A stretch of 64,000 bases of DNA from Streptomyces sp. SID12501 (GTDB taxonomy: Bacteria > Actinomycetota > Actinomycetes > Streptomycetales > Streptomycetaceae): the NCBI RefSeq assembly GCF_010550245.1, contig NZ_JAAGLU010000036.1:1-64000 (forward strand), given 5' to 3'. The notes below the pieces were generated by a model. It did not search any database and had not been told where the DNA came from. It saw only the letters and a program-made list of their open reading frames with translations. The position numbers and the translations under genes are program-made. This document shows positions 45,946 to 55,289 of the stretch, piece by piece. Numbering within the stretch: position 1 is the first letter of the stretch; every line of letters starts with the position of its first letter.

Positions 45946-47319
45946 TCAGCCGTTCTTGTACGCCTTGGCGGCGTCGGCCTCTAGTTTCTGCTGGGTGCCC
46001 GCGATGTCCTTCGGGTTCTTCAGGAAGTCCTGGAGGTCCTTCCACTCGCCGACGCCCTGGGTACCGCCGAAGGCGGCCGGGGCCTGGTCGGACATGTCGA
46101 AGCGGAAGTCGTTGCCGGCCTTGATGAGGGCCTTGGCGATGTCCCGGGTGACGTCGTCCTTGTACGCCGACTGGTCCATGGCCTTGCTGGGCGAGAGGAA
46201 GCCGCCCTGGGCCGCCCAGATCTCGGCGGCGTCGGTCGAGCCGAGGAACGTCAGCAGGGCCTGCGCGCCCGCGCCGTCCTTCAGCGCCACGGCGACGTCG
46301 CCGCCGCTGACGACGGGCGCCTGGTCGCCGACCGCCGGGAACGGGAAGACCTTCGCGTCCGTGCCGATCTTGGCCTTCGTGTCGGCGTTGATGCTGACGG
46401 CCACGAAGTCGCCCTCGAAGACCATCGCCGCCGGGGTGTCACCCGTGAAGGTCTGGGTGACCGACTTCGGGAACTCCGTCGCCAGCGCGCCGGAACGACC
46501 GCCCGCGAGAAGGTCGTCCTTGCCCCAGAGTTCGGCGAGGGTGGTCAGGGCGTCCTTGACGGACGGGTCGGTCCACTTGATCTCGTGCTTGGCGAGCTGG
46601 TCGTACTTCTCCGGGCCCGCCTGCGAGAGATAGACGTTCTCGAACCAGTCGGTGAGGGTCCAGCCGTCGGCGCCGCCCACGGAGACGGCGGGGGAGCCGG
46701 CGTCGGAGAGGGTCTGGGCCGCCGCGACGAAGTCCTTCCAGGTGGCGGGAACCTCGGTGAGGCCGGCTGCCTCGAACGCGGCGGTATTGTACCAGACCAG
46801 GGACTTGTTGGCGGCCTTGACGTAGATGCCGTACTGCTTGCCCTCGAAGGCGCCGAGTTCCTTCCAGCCGGCGTCGAAGTTCTTGTCGAGCTGGGCCTGC
46901 GCGTCCGCGCCGAGCGGCTGGAGCCAGCCCTTCTCGGCGAACTGGTGCAGTACGCCGACCTGCGGCAGGAACGCGACGTCCGGGGGCTTGCCGCCCTGGA
47001 TCTTCGTACCGAGGAACGTGGAGGTGTTGTTGCCGGTCGGTACGAAGTTGACCTTCGCGCCGGTGCGCTTCTCGAACTCCTTGAGGACCTTGGTGAAGTT
47101 CTCCTGCTCGGGGCCCGTCCAGACGGCGGCGACCTCTAAGGTCTGGCCGTCGAGCTTGGGGAGTTCGACGGAGGCGGAGGTGTCACCGCCGGTGCCCGTG
47201 CCGGCGTCGGTGCCTTTGTCACTCGGGCTGTCGTCGCTGGAGCCGCAGGAGGTGAGGGTGAGGGCGAGGGCTGTGGCGGAGAGGGCGGTAAGGGTGCGTG
47301 TACGTAGCATGCTGCGCAT
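45946..47319 (-). CDS. Carbohydrate ABC importer lipoprotein (solute-binding)
   Basis: This 457-aa family 1 solute-binding lipoprotein has a signal peptide with lipobox LTSC (Cys25). A Ser/Gly/Asp-rich linker follows, then the sugar-binding fold (VAAVWTGPEQENFTKVLKEFEKRTG, FLPQVGVLHQFAEKGWL, YGIYVKAANKSLVWYN). It delivers an unidentified sugar to the two permeases encoded downstream. It is the first gene of the operon, 10 bp before the MalF-like gene. Two in-frame ATGs (47319 and 47310) are possible starts. Neighbour identity gives no sugar assignment. Confidence 0.92.
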   Translation of the reverse strand: MRSMLRTRTLTALSATALALTLTSCGSSDDSPSDKGTDAGTGTGGDTSASVELPKLDGQTLEVAAVWTGPEQENFTKVLKEFEKRTGAKVNFVPTGNNTSTFLGTKIQGGKPPDVAFLPQVGVLHQFAEKGWLQPLGADAQAQLDKNFDAGWKELGAFEGKQYGIYVKAANKSLVWYNTAAFEAAGLTEVPATWKDFVAAAQTLSDAGSPAVSVGGADGWTLTDWFENVYLSQAGPEKYDQLAKHEIKWTDPSVKDALTTLAELWGKDDLLAGGRSGALATEFPKSVTQTFTGDTPAAMVFEGDFVAVSINADTKAKIGTDAKVFPFPAVGDQAPVVSGGDVAVALKDGAGAQALLTFLGSTDAAEIWAAQGGFLSPSKAMDQSAYKDDVTRDIAKALIKAGNDFRFDMSDQAPAAFGGTQGVGEWKDLQDFLKNPKDIAGTQQKLEADAAKAYKNG

Positions 47320-47633
47320 GTGTGCCCCGTTCGTCGTTCGGCGTTGAACGTGCTCGGCGCTGTCCCGTGGGCTCCGGTCTACGCCGGGTCGTGGGGGTCG
47401 GCAAGTACGCCTGCGGTGTCAAGTGGCTGATCGTGACCGCGTCGTGTCCTTTGTTTTCCCACACACCCACCCGTCTCGGTCTGTTTGCCGGGTGCCCTCG
47501 AATGGCCTTCCCATCCGCCTGACCCGCTGTCACTTCAGCGCGGTCCCAGGCACCCCCAGCGCGAAGGGGTCCTCGGGGCACAGCCCCCGAGGACGGGACG
47601 GGTAGGGGCGGCGGGGGCGAGAAACGCCCCCGG
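47320..47633. other. Intergenic region between importer operon and FHA ATPase gene
   Basis: This 314-bp region upstream of the importer has no gene. On the minus strand a TTGCCG-17 bp-TAGACC pair lies about 80-100 bp before the binding-protein start and is a weak promoter candidate. The rest holds a dispersed repeat copy (47548-47632). Confidence 0.45.
47548..47632 (-). repeat. Dispersed Streptomyces intergenic repeat, inverted copy
   Basis: Read on the minus strand it begins CGCCCCCGCCGCCCCTACCC like the 21519 copy and continues through a 9-bp hairpin (TCCTCGGGG 47570-47578 with 47585-47593), then CCCCTTCGCGCTG. It follows directly after the stop of the FHA ATPase gene and may act as its terminator. 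Confidence 0.65.
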
Positions 47634-50600
47634 TCACAACAGTGACGGCACCTCTGTCGCGGACACCGACCGCGCCGCCCGCTCCAACGCGCTCGCCAAC
47701 AGCGCCAGGTCCGTTGGCCCGTTGCCCAGTTCACGCACCGGCCGACGCGTCGGCGGATCCCCCATCCGCTGCCAGTCCAGCGCGGCGACCGTCGGCCGCA
47801 GCGTCGCCGTACGGGGGATACGCCCCGTCACCCGACCGCCCTGGAAGGGGATCCCCCGCCCGTCCGCCCCGCTCAACCGCCCCCGCCCGGCCGCGGGTTC
47901 GTCCGGCCCCGGCGCCGGCGCGTCCAGCAGGACCCGCAGCGCGGCCCCCCGGGCCAGTTCCGTCTCCGCCGTACGCCCACCGACGCCCGCCGCGGCCACC
48001 AGATGCACTCCGAGCCGCTCGCCCTCCCGGGCCACCGCCTCCAACGCCCGCACCACGGACCCCGCCGACGGCCGCCCCGGCGATCCCAGAGCCGGCGACA
48101 CCAACGCGTCCAGGTCGTCCACGACCACCACGAGACGAGCCAGGGGCGGTGTCTCCGTACGCTGCCGACTCGCCGCCGGCCGCAACCGCATCGTCGAACT
48201 GGGCGGCGAATCGAGATCCCCGGCCCCTTCGCCCGCCCCCGCGCCCACCGAACCGTGAGTGGCCGACTTGGACCCCGACCCCGATCCCGACCTCTGCGGC
48301 CCGATCCGGCCGGACAGTTCGCGCCCGGTGTGCCACTCGCCGAAACCGACCCGCCCGAGCAACTCGGCCCGCCGCTTCAGTTCGGCGCTGAGCGACTGGG
48401 CGAACTCCCGCATACGGACCGGGTCGTTGGCCGTGAGGTGAGTGGTGACATGCGGAAGGTCGGTGCACACCCGCAGCCCTTCTCCGTGCTGAGCGCCACC
48501 ACCGCCGCCGTTGCTCCCACCATTGCCGTCCCGGCCGTCCATCAGGACTATGCCCAGCCGGTCGGGCCGCTCGGCGGCGGCCAGCGACGCGACGACCGCC
48601 CGCAGCAACTCCGTACGACCGCTGCCGGGCGGTCCCTCGATCAGCAGATGGGGTCCCTCGGCCGCGAGGTCCACGCCGACGGGTCCGCGCGGACCGGCGC
48701 CCAGGACCGCCCAGGCCCGGCCGCCGAGCGTCTCCTTGTCGTCGGCAGCGTCCGCCCAACGGGCCATCAGGGACGCCGGGGTGGCCCGGGCGAGCCCCAA
48801 CTCGTCGAGCAGCCGCGCCGCTTGTGGCAAGGGCGCGGAGACACGCTGCTGCCGGCCGCCGGCGGCACCGTCGGTGCGCAGCGGAGCCAGCGCCCGCGCG
48901 AACCGTTCGGCCCAGGCCAGGGACACGGCGTCCACGGCGGCGACGGAGCCCTGCCCGACCAGCCCGGCGCTCCCGGCGGGCGTCCGGACCGCCGCGTCGG
49001 CGAAGTCGGTGCCGGTGTCGGGGGAGCCGGTCCGCCCAGGTGCGGTCACTCCGGCCCGTGCCACCCGCATCACGTGCAGCGCCGTGGCCACGTCACCGCT
49101 GAGCAGCGCCACCGCCCCGCACTCATGGAACGGCGGCGAGGCCGCGCACGCCGCCTCGTACGTCTCCGTCACCGGTGACGCGGGCGACGCCGCCTCCGTC
49201 TCCGCGAGACACACGAGGTGGATCCCGGCCCGCGGTCCCTCCTGCGCCAGCCGCGCGACGGCCTCCCGGACCGCGGCACCGCCCGGGTCCCCGTCCACCA
49301 CGACCACGGTGTACGGACCCGCGAAACCGTCTGTCGAGCCGGCGGGGTCGTCGTCCCGGGCCCAGGAGGGCCGCCGGTCCGCTCCCCGGTCGTCCTGGGC
49401 ACTCCGGGCCGGTTCTCCGCAACCCGAGGCGAGGCTCTTCGCCGCCGCCTCCGTGTCGTGGTCCTCCAGACGCCGCAGGAGTTCGTCGGTGCGGGCCGTG
49501 GCCTGTTCGCGGTCGTAGGCGACGAGGAGACGGCAGTCCTGGCCGTGCCCGGGGCGCAGATGCGGGAGCCAGCCGAGCCAGGACCACTCGGCGGCGCGCT
49601 CCTCGGGGGTGCGCGAGCGGTCCGTGCTGATCAGGACGATTTCCAGAGCCTCGGGGGAGTGCAGCGCCGTCAGCTGGGCCACCACCGCGCGGGCCAGCCC
49701 CGCGAGCCGCGCGCGGGGGCCCGCCAGTCCGAGTGCCCCGACCTCACGCAGCCCGGCGGTCACCGGTACGGCGGGCAGCAGCCCCGAGCCGTCGGGGGCC
49801 GCGCGGTCCGCCGTACCGAGCCGGACCGTGAGTGCTTCCGGGTGCCTGGGGCCGCGCTCCCAGAGCCGGGGGCCGGGGCCCAGGGCCGTGAGCAGCAGCG
49901 CCGCCGGGTCGGGCCAGCTCTCCGGGGCCTGCGGCGCGGCGTCCGCGAACTCAGGGGCCGTCGGGTCGGACACCGGCCCCTCGTCGTCGTACGCCTCGCC
50001 CTCGTTCGTCTCCTCGTCCGCGCGCCCGCCGGTCAGCCGGCGGGCCCACTTGGAGAGCCCACCGCGCCTGCGCACACCCTGCGGGGCGTCCGTCCCCCGG
50101 AGAGGTGTCCCCTTGCGCCCGCTGCCTGCGGAGGCCTCCGCGTCCGCCTCGTCCTGAGCGCGTTCCCGGGGTACCGCCGCAGCCCCGGACATCGGTCCCG
50201 TCAGGGAGAACCCGGCGCCGTGGGTGTCCCCGCCGCCGCTCGACGGCCTGGCCGTACCCACCGGGCCCGCGGGCCCGCGGTTCTCGATCCTCGGTGCCCG
50301 GCCCTGCCCCGGGACGAGCGGCTGCTCCGCCTCCGCCGGACTCGGCGCACCACGCGACTCGGGGACGCCCCCGGCCGCTCCCCAACTCGCCGAACCGTAG
50401 GCGTGATGGGTCTCCCCGGAGGGCGGCTTCGCCATGCCGCCGGGCTGCACGCGCGCGGGAGGCACCCGGGACGGACCGGACGGGGATGCGGCCGGGGAGG
50501 GGCGCCTGTTGTGGGTGTCCTGCGTGGTCTCGGTGTTCTCCGACCCGTCCGCCGTCCGCTCCGAGGCCTTCGTGTGCCCTTCGGCGACGCTCACGCGCAC

Positions 50601-51278
50601 GTGCCCCTCGCCGTCCGGGGTCGTGGTCACGCGTGCGCCCGCGTCCCCGGGCGGCGTCAGCCGTAGGGCCGACTCGCCGATGCGCAGCAGCGCGCCGGGC
50701 GCGAGGCGGACCGGGCGGGTGCCGAGGCGGGTGCCGGACAGCGTCGTACCGTTCGTGGAGCCGAGGTCCGCCACCCCTATGCGGCCGTCCTCCGCGACCG
50801 TGACCGCGCAGTGCAGCCGGGACACGTCCGGGTCGTCCAGCGGGACGTCGGCGTCGGCGGAGCGGCCGATGGTGATCTGGCCGCCGTGCAGGAGATGGAC
50901 CCCGCCCGCGTCCGGTCCCGCGACCACGTGCAGCTGGGCGGCCACCTCGTCCGCCTCGGGGTGCGGCTCCGGCTCGGCGGGGGTGCCCAGGGCGAGCACC
51001 GCGCCGTCGACCAGCGGGGGCTCGCCGAGGGTGCAGCGCTGGGTGTCGAGGCGCTGGTCGCCCGCGTACAGCACCACCGGGCCGCCGCTCTCGCGGCCCG
51101 GGCCGCGCTCGGGCGGGGACGGAGTCCTGTCGCCCGCGACCACCGACGCCAGGGCCGAGGCGACCGCGGCGAGCGCCGTGCCGGCGGGAGCGGTGACCAG
51201 TACGTCGCAGCTCGCGGCGCGCGCCCACGGCTCCGAGGGCGGGCCCAGCGGGTCTACGACGGTCAGCCGGATCTGCAT
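47634..51278 (-). CDS. FHA domain/FtsK-SpoIIIE (EccC-like) ATPase
   Basis: This 1214-aa protein has an FHA phosphothreonine-binding domain at about 110-205 (TIGRSADADVPLDDPDVSRL, STNGT). A long Gly/Pro/Ser-rich linker leads to a first EccC/EssC-like ATPase region near 470 (LWERGPRHPEALTVRLGT) with no intact P-loop. A second FtsK-type domain has GPPGSGRT at about 882-889, where Arg replaces the Walker A Lys, and Walker B VVVVDDLDAL at about 1050. No transmembrane helix is visible. The ATG at 51278 (MQIRLTVVDPLG) has AAGGGA 12 nt upstream. It is divergent from two Ser/Thr kinases, which suggests phospho-dependent recruitment. Confidence 0.85.
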   Translation of the reverse strand: MQIRLTVVDPLGPPSEPWARAASCDVLVTAPAGTALAAVASALASVVAGDRTPSPPERGPGRESGGPVVLYAGDQRLDTQRCTLGEPPLVDGAVLALGTPAEPEPHPEADEVAAQLHVVAGPDAGGVHLLHGGQITIGRSADADVPLDDPDVSRLHCAVTVAEDGRIGVADLGSTNGTTLSGTRLGTRPVRLAPGALLRIGESALRLTPPGDAGARVTTTPDGEGHVRVSVAEGHTKASERTADGSENTETTQDTHNRRPSPAASPSGPSRVPPARVQPGGMAKPPSGETHHAYGSASWGAAGGVPESRGAPSPAEAEQPLVPGQGRAPRIENRGPAGPVGTARPSSGGGDTHGAGFSLTGPMSGAAAVPRERAQDEADAEASAGSGRKGTPLRGTDAPQGVRRRGGLSKWARRLTGGRADEETNEGEAYDDEGPVSDPTAPEFADAAPQAPESWPDPAALLLTALGPGPRLWERGPRHPEALTVRLGTADRAAPDGSGLLPAVPVTAGLREVGALGLAGPRARLAGLARAVVAQLTALHSPEALEIVLISTDRSRTPEERAAEWSWLGWLPHLRPGHGQDCRLLVAYDREQATARTDELLRRLEDHDTEAAAKSLASGCGEPARSAQDDRGADRRPSWARDDDPAGSTDGFAGPYTVVVVDGDPGGAAVREAVARLAQEGPRAGIHLVCLAETEAASPASPVTETYEAACAASPPFHECGAVALLSGDVATALHVMRVARAGVTAPGRTGSPDTGTDFADAAVRTPAGSAGLVGQGSVAAVDAVSLAWAERFARALAPLRTDGAAGGRQQRVSAPLPQAARLLDELGLARATPASLMARWADAADDKETLGGRAWAVLGAGPRGPVGVDLAAEGPHLLIEGPPGSGRTELLRAVVASLAAAERPDRLGIVLMDGRDGNGGSNGGGGGAQHGEGLRVCTDLPHVTTHLTANDPVRMREFAQSLSAELKRRAELLGRVGFGEWHTGRELSGRIGPQRSGSGSGSKSATHGSVGAGAGEGAGDLDSPPSSTMRLRPAASRQRTETPPLARLVVVVDDLDALVSPALGSPGRPSAGSVVRALEAVAREGERLGVHLVAAAGVGGRTAETELARGAALRVLLDAPAPGPDEPAAGRGRLSGADGRGIPFQGGRVTGRIPRTATLRPTVAALDWQRMGDPPTRRPVRELGNGPTDLALLASALERAARSVSATEVPSLL

Positions 51279-51781
51279 CGCCGTCAGCGGTCCCTTCTGC
51301 ACGGACACCCGGAAAGGAGGACGAAGCCACGCCACGGGTCCCACCACCGCGGACTTCCCCCACCACACACGAGCACGTAGGCCAGTACTGGAGGCATCCT
51401 CGCACCTGCCACTGACAACGCGCCCGCCCCCCACCCATAAGTGATCTTGAATGGTCGCCTCTGCCCGCAAAAATGCCTGACCAGTGACCGACGACTGTCC
51501 GTTTGGGATCGGTTTGGTAATCGATTTGAGATCGGTCACGTTCGGGATTCGGCAACCGAGGGGACCGATCGAGACGTCTTTCCCGCCGACTTTCCGATTT
51601 CCGACGACTTGCCGTCGACCTGCCGTGGACACTTTCCGACGGCTTTCCGTCGAACGCGCGAAGGGAGCCGTACGTAGCCGTCTGTGGAGGACGGTCGTCG
51701 CCCAGGGTGTCCTGGGGGCGCGGCACTAGAGTGGGTCGGAAACACCGTGTACGGGATGTACGTACGTAAGGGAGCCATGAC
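51279..51781. other. Divergent control region of FHA ATPase and pkaA
   Basis: These 503 bp have no credible gene, and GC drops relative to neighbours. They contain two TTTGRGATCGGT direct repeats (51502-51513, 51525-51536) and a cluster of TTTCCGACG/TTGCCGTCGA motifs (about 51590-51655) including the hairpin CGACGG-CTTT-CCGTCG (51637-51652). A TAGAGT -10-like hexamer lies at 51727-51732 before pkaA. Confidence 0.5.
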
Positions 51782-53500
51782 GTGCGGCCGGTAGGGAGCA
51801 AGTACCTCCTTGAGGAGCCGCTGGGACGCGGCGCCACAGGCACTGTCTGGCGTGCCCGCCAGCGGGAGACCGCGGGAGCCGAGGCGGCCGTGGCAGGCCA
51901 GCCCGGCGAAACCGTGGCGATCAAGGTTCTCAAGGAGGAGCTCGCCAACGACCCGGACATCGTGATGCGCTTCCTGCGCGAGCGGTCCGTGCTGCTGCGG
52001 CTGAGCCACCCGAACATCGTCCGGGTACGGGACCTGGTCGTCGAGGGCGATCTGCTGGCGCTGGTCATGGACCTCATCGACGGGCCCGACCTGCACCGGT
52101 ACCTCCGGGAGAACGGCCCCTTCACACCGGTCGCCGCCGCCCTCCTCACCGCCCAGATCGCCGACGCGCTGGCCGTCAGTCACGCCGACGGTGTCGTACA
52201 CCGGGACCTGAAGCCGGCCAACGTCCTGCTCATGCAGGACAACGGCCGGATGCACCCGATGCTCACCGACTTCGGCATCGCCCGCCTCGCCGACTCCCCG
52301 GGTCTCACCCGCACCCACGAGTTCGTCGGCACGCCCGCGTACGTCGCCCCGGAGTCCGCCGAAGGCCGTCCGCAGACCTCCGCCGTCGACATCTACGGCG
52401 CCGGCATCCTGATGTACGAGCTGGTCACCGGCCGTCCGCCGTTCGGTGGGGGGTCCGCCCTCGAAGTGCTGCACCAGCACCTCACCGCCGAGCCGCGCCG
52501 CCCCTCCACCGTGCCCGAACCCCTGTGGACGGTCATCGAGCGCTGCCTGCGCAAGAACCCGGACGAACGCCCCAGCGCCGAGAACCTCGCGCGCGGGCTG
52601 CGCGTCGTCGCCGAGGGCATCGGCGTCCACTCCAACTCGATGCAGATCGCGGCGGCCGACGGAGTCGTCCACCTGCTCGCTCCGGATCCGACGCCGACCG
52701 CGGTGCCCGGTTCGGGCGACCCGACGCAGGTGCTGCCGTACGGCGCGGGCGCGGCGGGAGCGTACGACCCGAACGCCGCCACCAGCGTGCTCCCGCACAC
52801 CGGCGGGCCCGGAGCCGTGGGGGCGATGGGCGCTGCCGGTGCCGCGGACCCCACGGCCGTCCTGCCGTCCGTGCCGCAGAACCAGCCCGGCGGCCCCGGC
52901 GGCCCCGGCGGCCCCGGCGGTTCCGGAGGGCCCGAGGAACCGCATCCCTGGCAGAACCAGCTGCGCGCCGCCCGCGACCGCAACGAGCAGACGCAGGTCC
53001 AGTACCTGGACCCCGGCGAGGACCCTCTGCGCCGTCGGCCCCAGCGGCAGCCGGGTCGGCCGCCGCAGCAACAGCCGTACCAGCAGCAGCCCCAGCCCGG
53101 CTACGGCTATCCACAGGGATCGGGTCAGGGTCCGGGGCAGGGCGGGCAGCCCCAGCACCAGCAGTACGCGCCGCCGCCCCAGCACCGCCAGCCCCAGCAG
53201 CAGCCCCAGCGGTACGCGCCGCCCGCCCCCGCGCCCCAGCGCCCTCAGCAGCCCGAGAGCCGGCCGCCGAGGGAGCCGAGGGAACCCCGGCAGCGCAGCG
53301 CCAACCGGATGAAGATCCCGGGGCTCGGCTGCCTCAAGGGGTGCCTGTTCACGATCGTCGTCCTGTTCGTCGCCGCCTGGCTGATCTGGGAACTGACCCC
53401 GCTGCAGGAGTGGATCGGGACGACGAAGGGGTTCTTCGAGCAGATCGGCGACTGGTACGACGAGGTCAGCGAGTGGGTGTCGCGCCAGCAGAACCAGTAG
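51782..53500 (+). CDS. pkaA: Membrane Ser/Thr protein kinase PkaA
   Basis: This 572-aa Hanks-type kinase has a Gly-rich loop (LGRGATGTVW), ATP Lys48 (VAIKVL), catalytic loop HRDLKPAN, metal site DFG (LTDFGIARL) and VAPES in the activation segment. A Pro/Gln/Gly-rich linker of over 200 residues follows. One transmembrane helix near 517-540 (FTIVVLFVAAWLIWEL) leaves a short exterior tail. It corresponds to S. coelicolor PkaA. A GTG at 51782 follows AAGGGAG. It is adjacent to pkaB and to the FHA ATPase, a likely phospho-partner. Confidence 0.92.
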   Translation: MRPVGSKYLLEEPLGRGATGTVWRARQRETAGAEAAVAGQPGETVAIKVLKEELANDPDIVMRFLRERSVLLRLSHPNIVRVRDLVVEGDLLALVMDLIDGPDLHRYLRENGPFTPVAAALLTAQIADALAVSHADGVVHRDLKPANVLLMQDNGRMHPMLTDFGIARLADSPGLTRTHEFVGTPAYVAPESAEGRPQTSAVDIYGAGILMYELVTGRPPFGGGSALEVLHQHLTAEPRRPSTVPEPLWTVIERCLRKNPDERPSAENLARGLRVVAEGIGVHSNSMQIAAADGVVHLLAPDPTPTAVPGSGDPTQVLPYGAGAAGAYDPNAATSVLPHTGGPGAVGAMGAAGAADPTAVLPSVPQNQPGGPGGPGGPGGSGGPEEPHPWQNQLRAARDRNEQTQVQYLDPGEDPLRRRPQRQPGRPPQQQPYQQQPQPGYGYPQGSGQGPGQGGQPQHQQYAPPPQHRQPQQQPQRYAPPAPAPQRPQQPESRPPREPREPRQRSANRMKIPGLGCLKGCLFTIVVLFVAAWLIWELTPLQEWIGTTKGFFEQIGDWYDEVSEWVSRQQNQ

Positions 53501-53792
53501 CGCGGAGGATTTCCGGTTGGGCGCGGCGGTTTTCCGGTTACGGGGAGACGGTCCGCCCAATCAGGTCGTAGCCGGGGCATTTGAGGATCAGGTGGGCGGT
53601 GCTCCGGCCGCGATTCCGGTGCGACTCTGGGGATTTGTCGACACCTGGCGGGTGATTTCCGTCCCGGCGGTGAAGGTTGCGGCTCCGGACGCGTAGCTTT
53701 GTCGGCTGAGGTCGAGGTCTTGTCGGGTGAGGGTCCCGAGGGAGTCCCCCGGATCGGCGCAGCGTCGGCAACACGCGTCTGTAGGAGCAGTC

Positions 53793-55058
53793 TTGGCACG
53801 GAAGATCGGCAGCCGGTACACCGCCAACCAGATCCTGGGGCGGGGCAGCGCCGGCACGGTGTGGCTGGGCGAGGGACCCGAGGGTCCCGTCGCCGTCAAG
53901 CTGTTGCGCGAGGACCTGGCGTCGGACCAGGAGCTCGTCGGACGCTTCGTGCAGGAGCGGACCGCCCTGCTCGGGCTCGAGCATCCGAACATCGTGTCCG
54001 TACGGGACCTGGTGGTCGACGGGAACGACCTCGCGCTCGTCATGGACCTGGTGCGCGGTACGGACCTGCGTACCCGGCTCGACCGCGAGCGCAGGCTCGC
54101 TCCCGAGGCCGCGGTCGCGATAGTGGCCGACGTCGCGGACGGGCTGTCCGCCGCGCACGCCGCCGGGGTCGTGCACCGCGACGTGAAGCCGGAGAACGTC
54201 CTGCTGGACATGCAGGGCCCCCTGGGCCCCGGCGGCGCGCACCCCGCCCTCCTGACCGACTTCGGCGTCGCGAAACTCATCGACTCACCGCGGCGGACCC
54301 GGGCCACGAAGATCATCGGCACGCCTGACTATCTGGCGCCGGAGATCGTCGAGGGCCTGCCCCCGCGCGCGGCGGTCGACATCTACGCACTGGCGACGGT
54401 CCTGTACGAGCTGCTGGCCGGCTTCACGCCCTTCGGCGGCGGCCACCCGGGCGCGGTGCTGCGCCGGCACGTGACGGAGACGGTGGTCCCCCTCCCCGGT
54501 ATCCCCGAGGAGCTGTGGCAGCTGCTCGTGCAGTGCCTGGCGAAGGCACCGGCGTCGCGGCTGCGGGCGTCGGAGCTGGGGGCGCGGCTGCGTGAGCAGT
54601 TGCCCTTGCTGGTGGGGATGCCGCCGCTGGACGTCGACGAGCCGGACTCGGAGGACGAGGAGCAGTCCGGGCACGGCCAGGGGCAGGGTTCGCGGGACGA
54701 GTCGTACGACGAGGTGGCCGTGCCGACAGGGGAGCGGGTACGGCGGGGTGCGGTGCCGCTGGTGCGGGGTGCGAAGCCGGACTCGAACCGGGACACGCAC
54801 ACGTCGATGCGGGTGCCCGGGCCGGACGAGCTGGCGGGCGGGGCGCTGGGCACGGCCCGCGTGCCGCGTCCCGTGGGCGCCCCGCGGCCCGGCTCGGCGC
54901 GGCACCGGGCTTCGGCGCGGCGGCGCAGGGTGACGCTGGGGGCGGCTTCGGTGGTGCTGGTGGCGGCGGTGGGGATCGGTACGTGGGTCGCACTGTCGGG
55001 CGACGACGCCGGGGCGACCCCCCAGGAGACGGGTAACTCGTCACCGGCGTCACCGTGA
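53793..55058 (+). CDS. pkaB: Membrane Ser/Thr protein kinase PkaB
   Basis: This 421-aa Hanks-type kinase has Gly-loop LGRGSAGTVWLG, ATP Lys in VAVKLLRE, catalytic loop HRDVKPEN, DFG in LTDFGVAKL, and LAPEIVEG. A shorter linker and a transmembrane helix near 380-400 (LGAASVVLVAAVGIGTWVAL) come before a small exterior tail. A TTG start at 53793 has AGGAG 5 nt before it and yields MARKIGSRYTA, as in the S. coelicolor protein. It is paired with pkaA, with 292 bp between them. Confidence 0.92.
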   Translation: MARKIGSRYTANQILGRGSAGTVWLGEGPEGPVAVKLLREDLASDQELVGRFVQERTALLGLEHPNIVSVRDLVVDGNDLALVMDLVRGTDLRTRLDRERRLAPEAAVAIVADVADGLSAAHAAGVVHRDVKPENVLLDMQGPLGPGGAHPALLTDFGVAKLIDSPRRTRATKIIGTPDYLAPEIVEGLPPRAAVDIYALATVLYELLAGFTPFGGGHPGAVLRRHVTETVVPLPGIPEELWQLLVQCLAKAPASRLRASELGARLREQLPLLVGMPPLDVDEPDSEDEEQSGHGQGQGSRDESYDEVAVPTGERVRRGAVPLVRGAKPDSNRDTHTSMRVPGPDELAGGALGTARVPRPVGAPRPGSARHRASARRRRVTLGAASVVLVAAVGIGTWVALSGDDAGATPQETGNSSPASP

Positions 55059-55136
55059 GCCCCCTGAGGGCTGGGCCTCCGGACCTGCCTTCGCGCTGAA
55101 CGCGCTCGTCCTCAAACGCCGGACGGGCTGGGAACG
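55059..55136 (+). repeat. Dispersed Streptomyces intergenic repeat, second direct copy
   Basis: It shares a 28-bp identical tract (55088-55115) with 21578-21605 and ends ACGCCGGACGGGCTG. The lead hairpin is diverged. It lies just after the pkaB stop. Confidence 0.7.
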
Positions 55137-55289
55137 CGGGCCGAGGCCAGAGGGGTGTCGCCCGCGCTGGACAGATGCAGCAAACGGGCGGGTAGGTGGG
55201 AAACACGGCCTGCACTGCCTCGACCTCGCCTCTCACCCTCCGGGCAAGACCGAAATCCGGCCGCTCGGCGGAGCCGTTACGCTGGTGTC

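Noticed and set aside
47634..55058. Complete type VII (ESX) secretion locus
   Set aside because: Only an EccC-like ATPase is present; there are no WXG100, EccB, EccD, EccE or mycosin genes.
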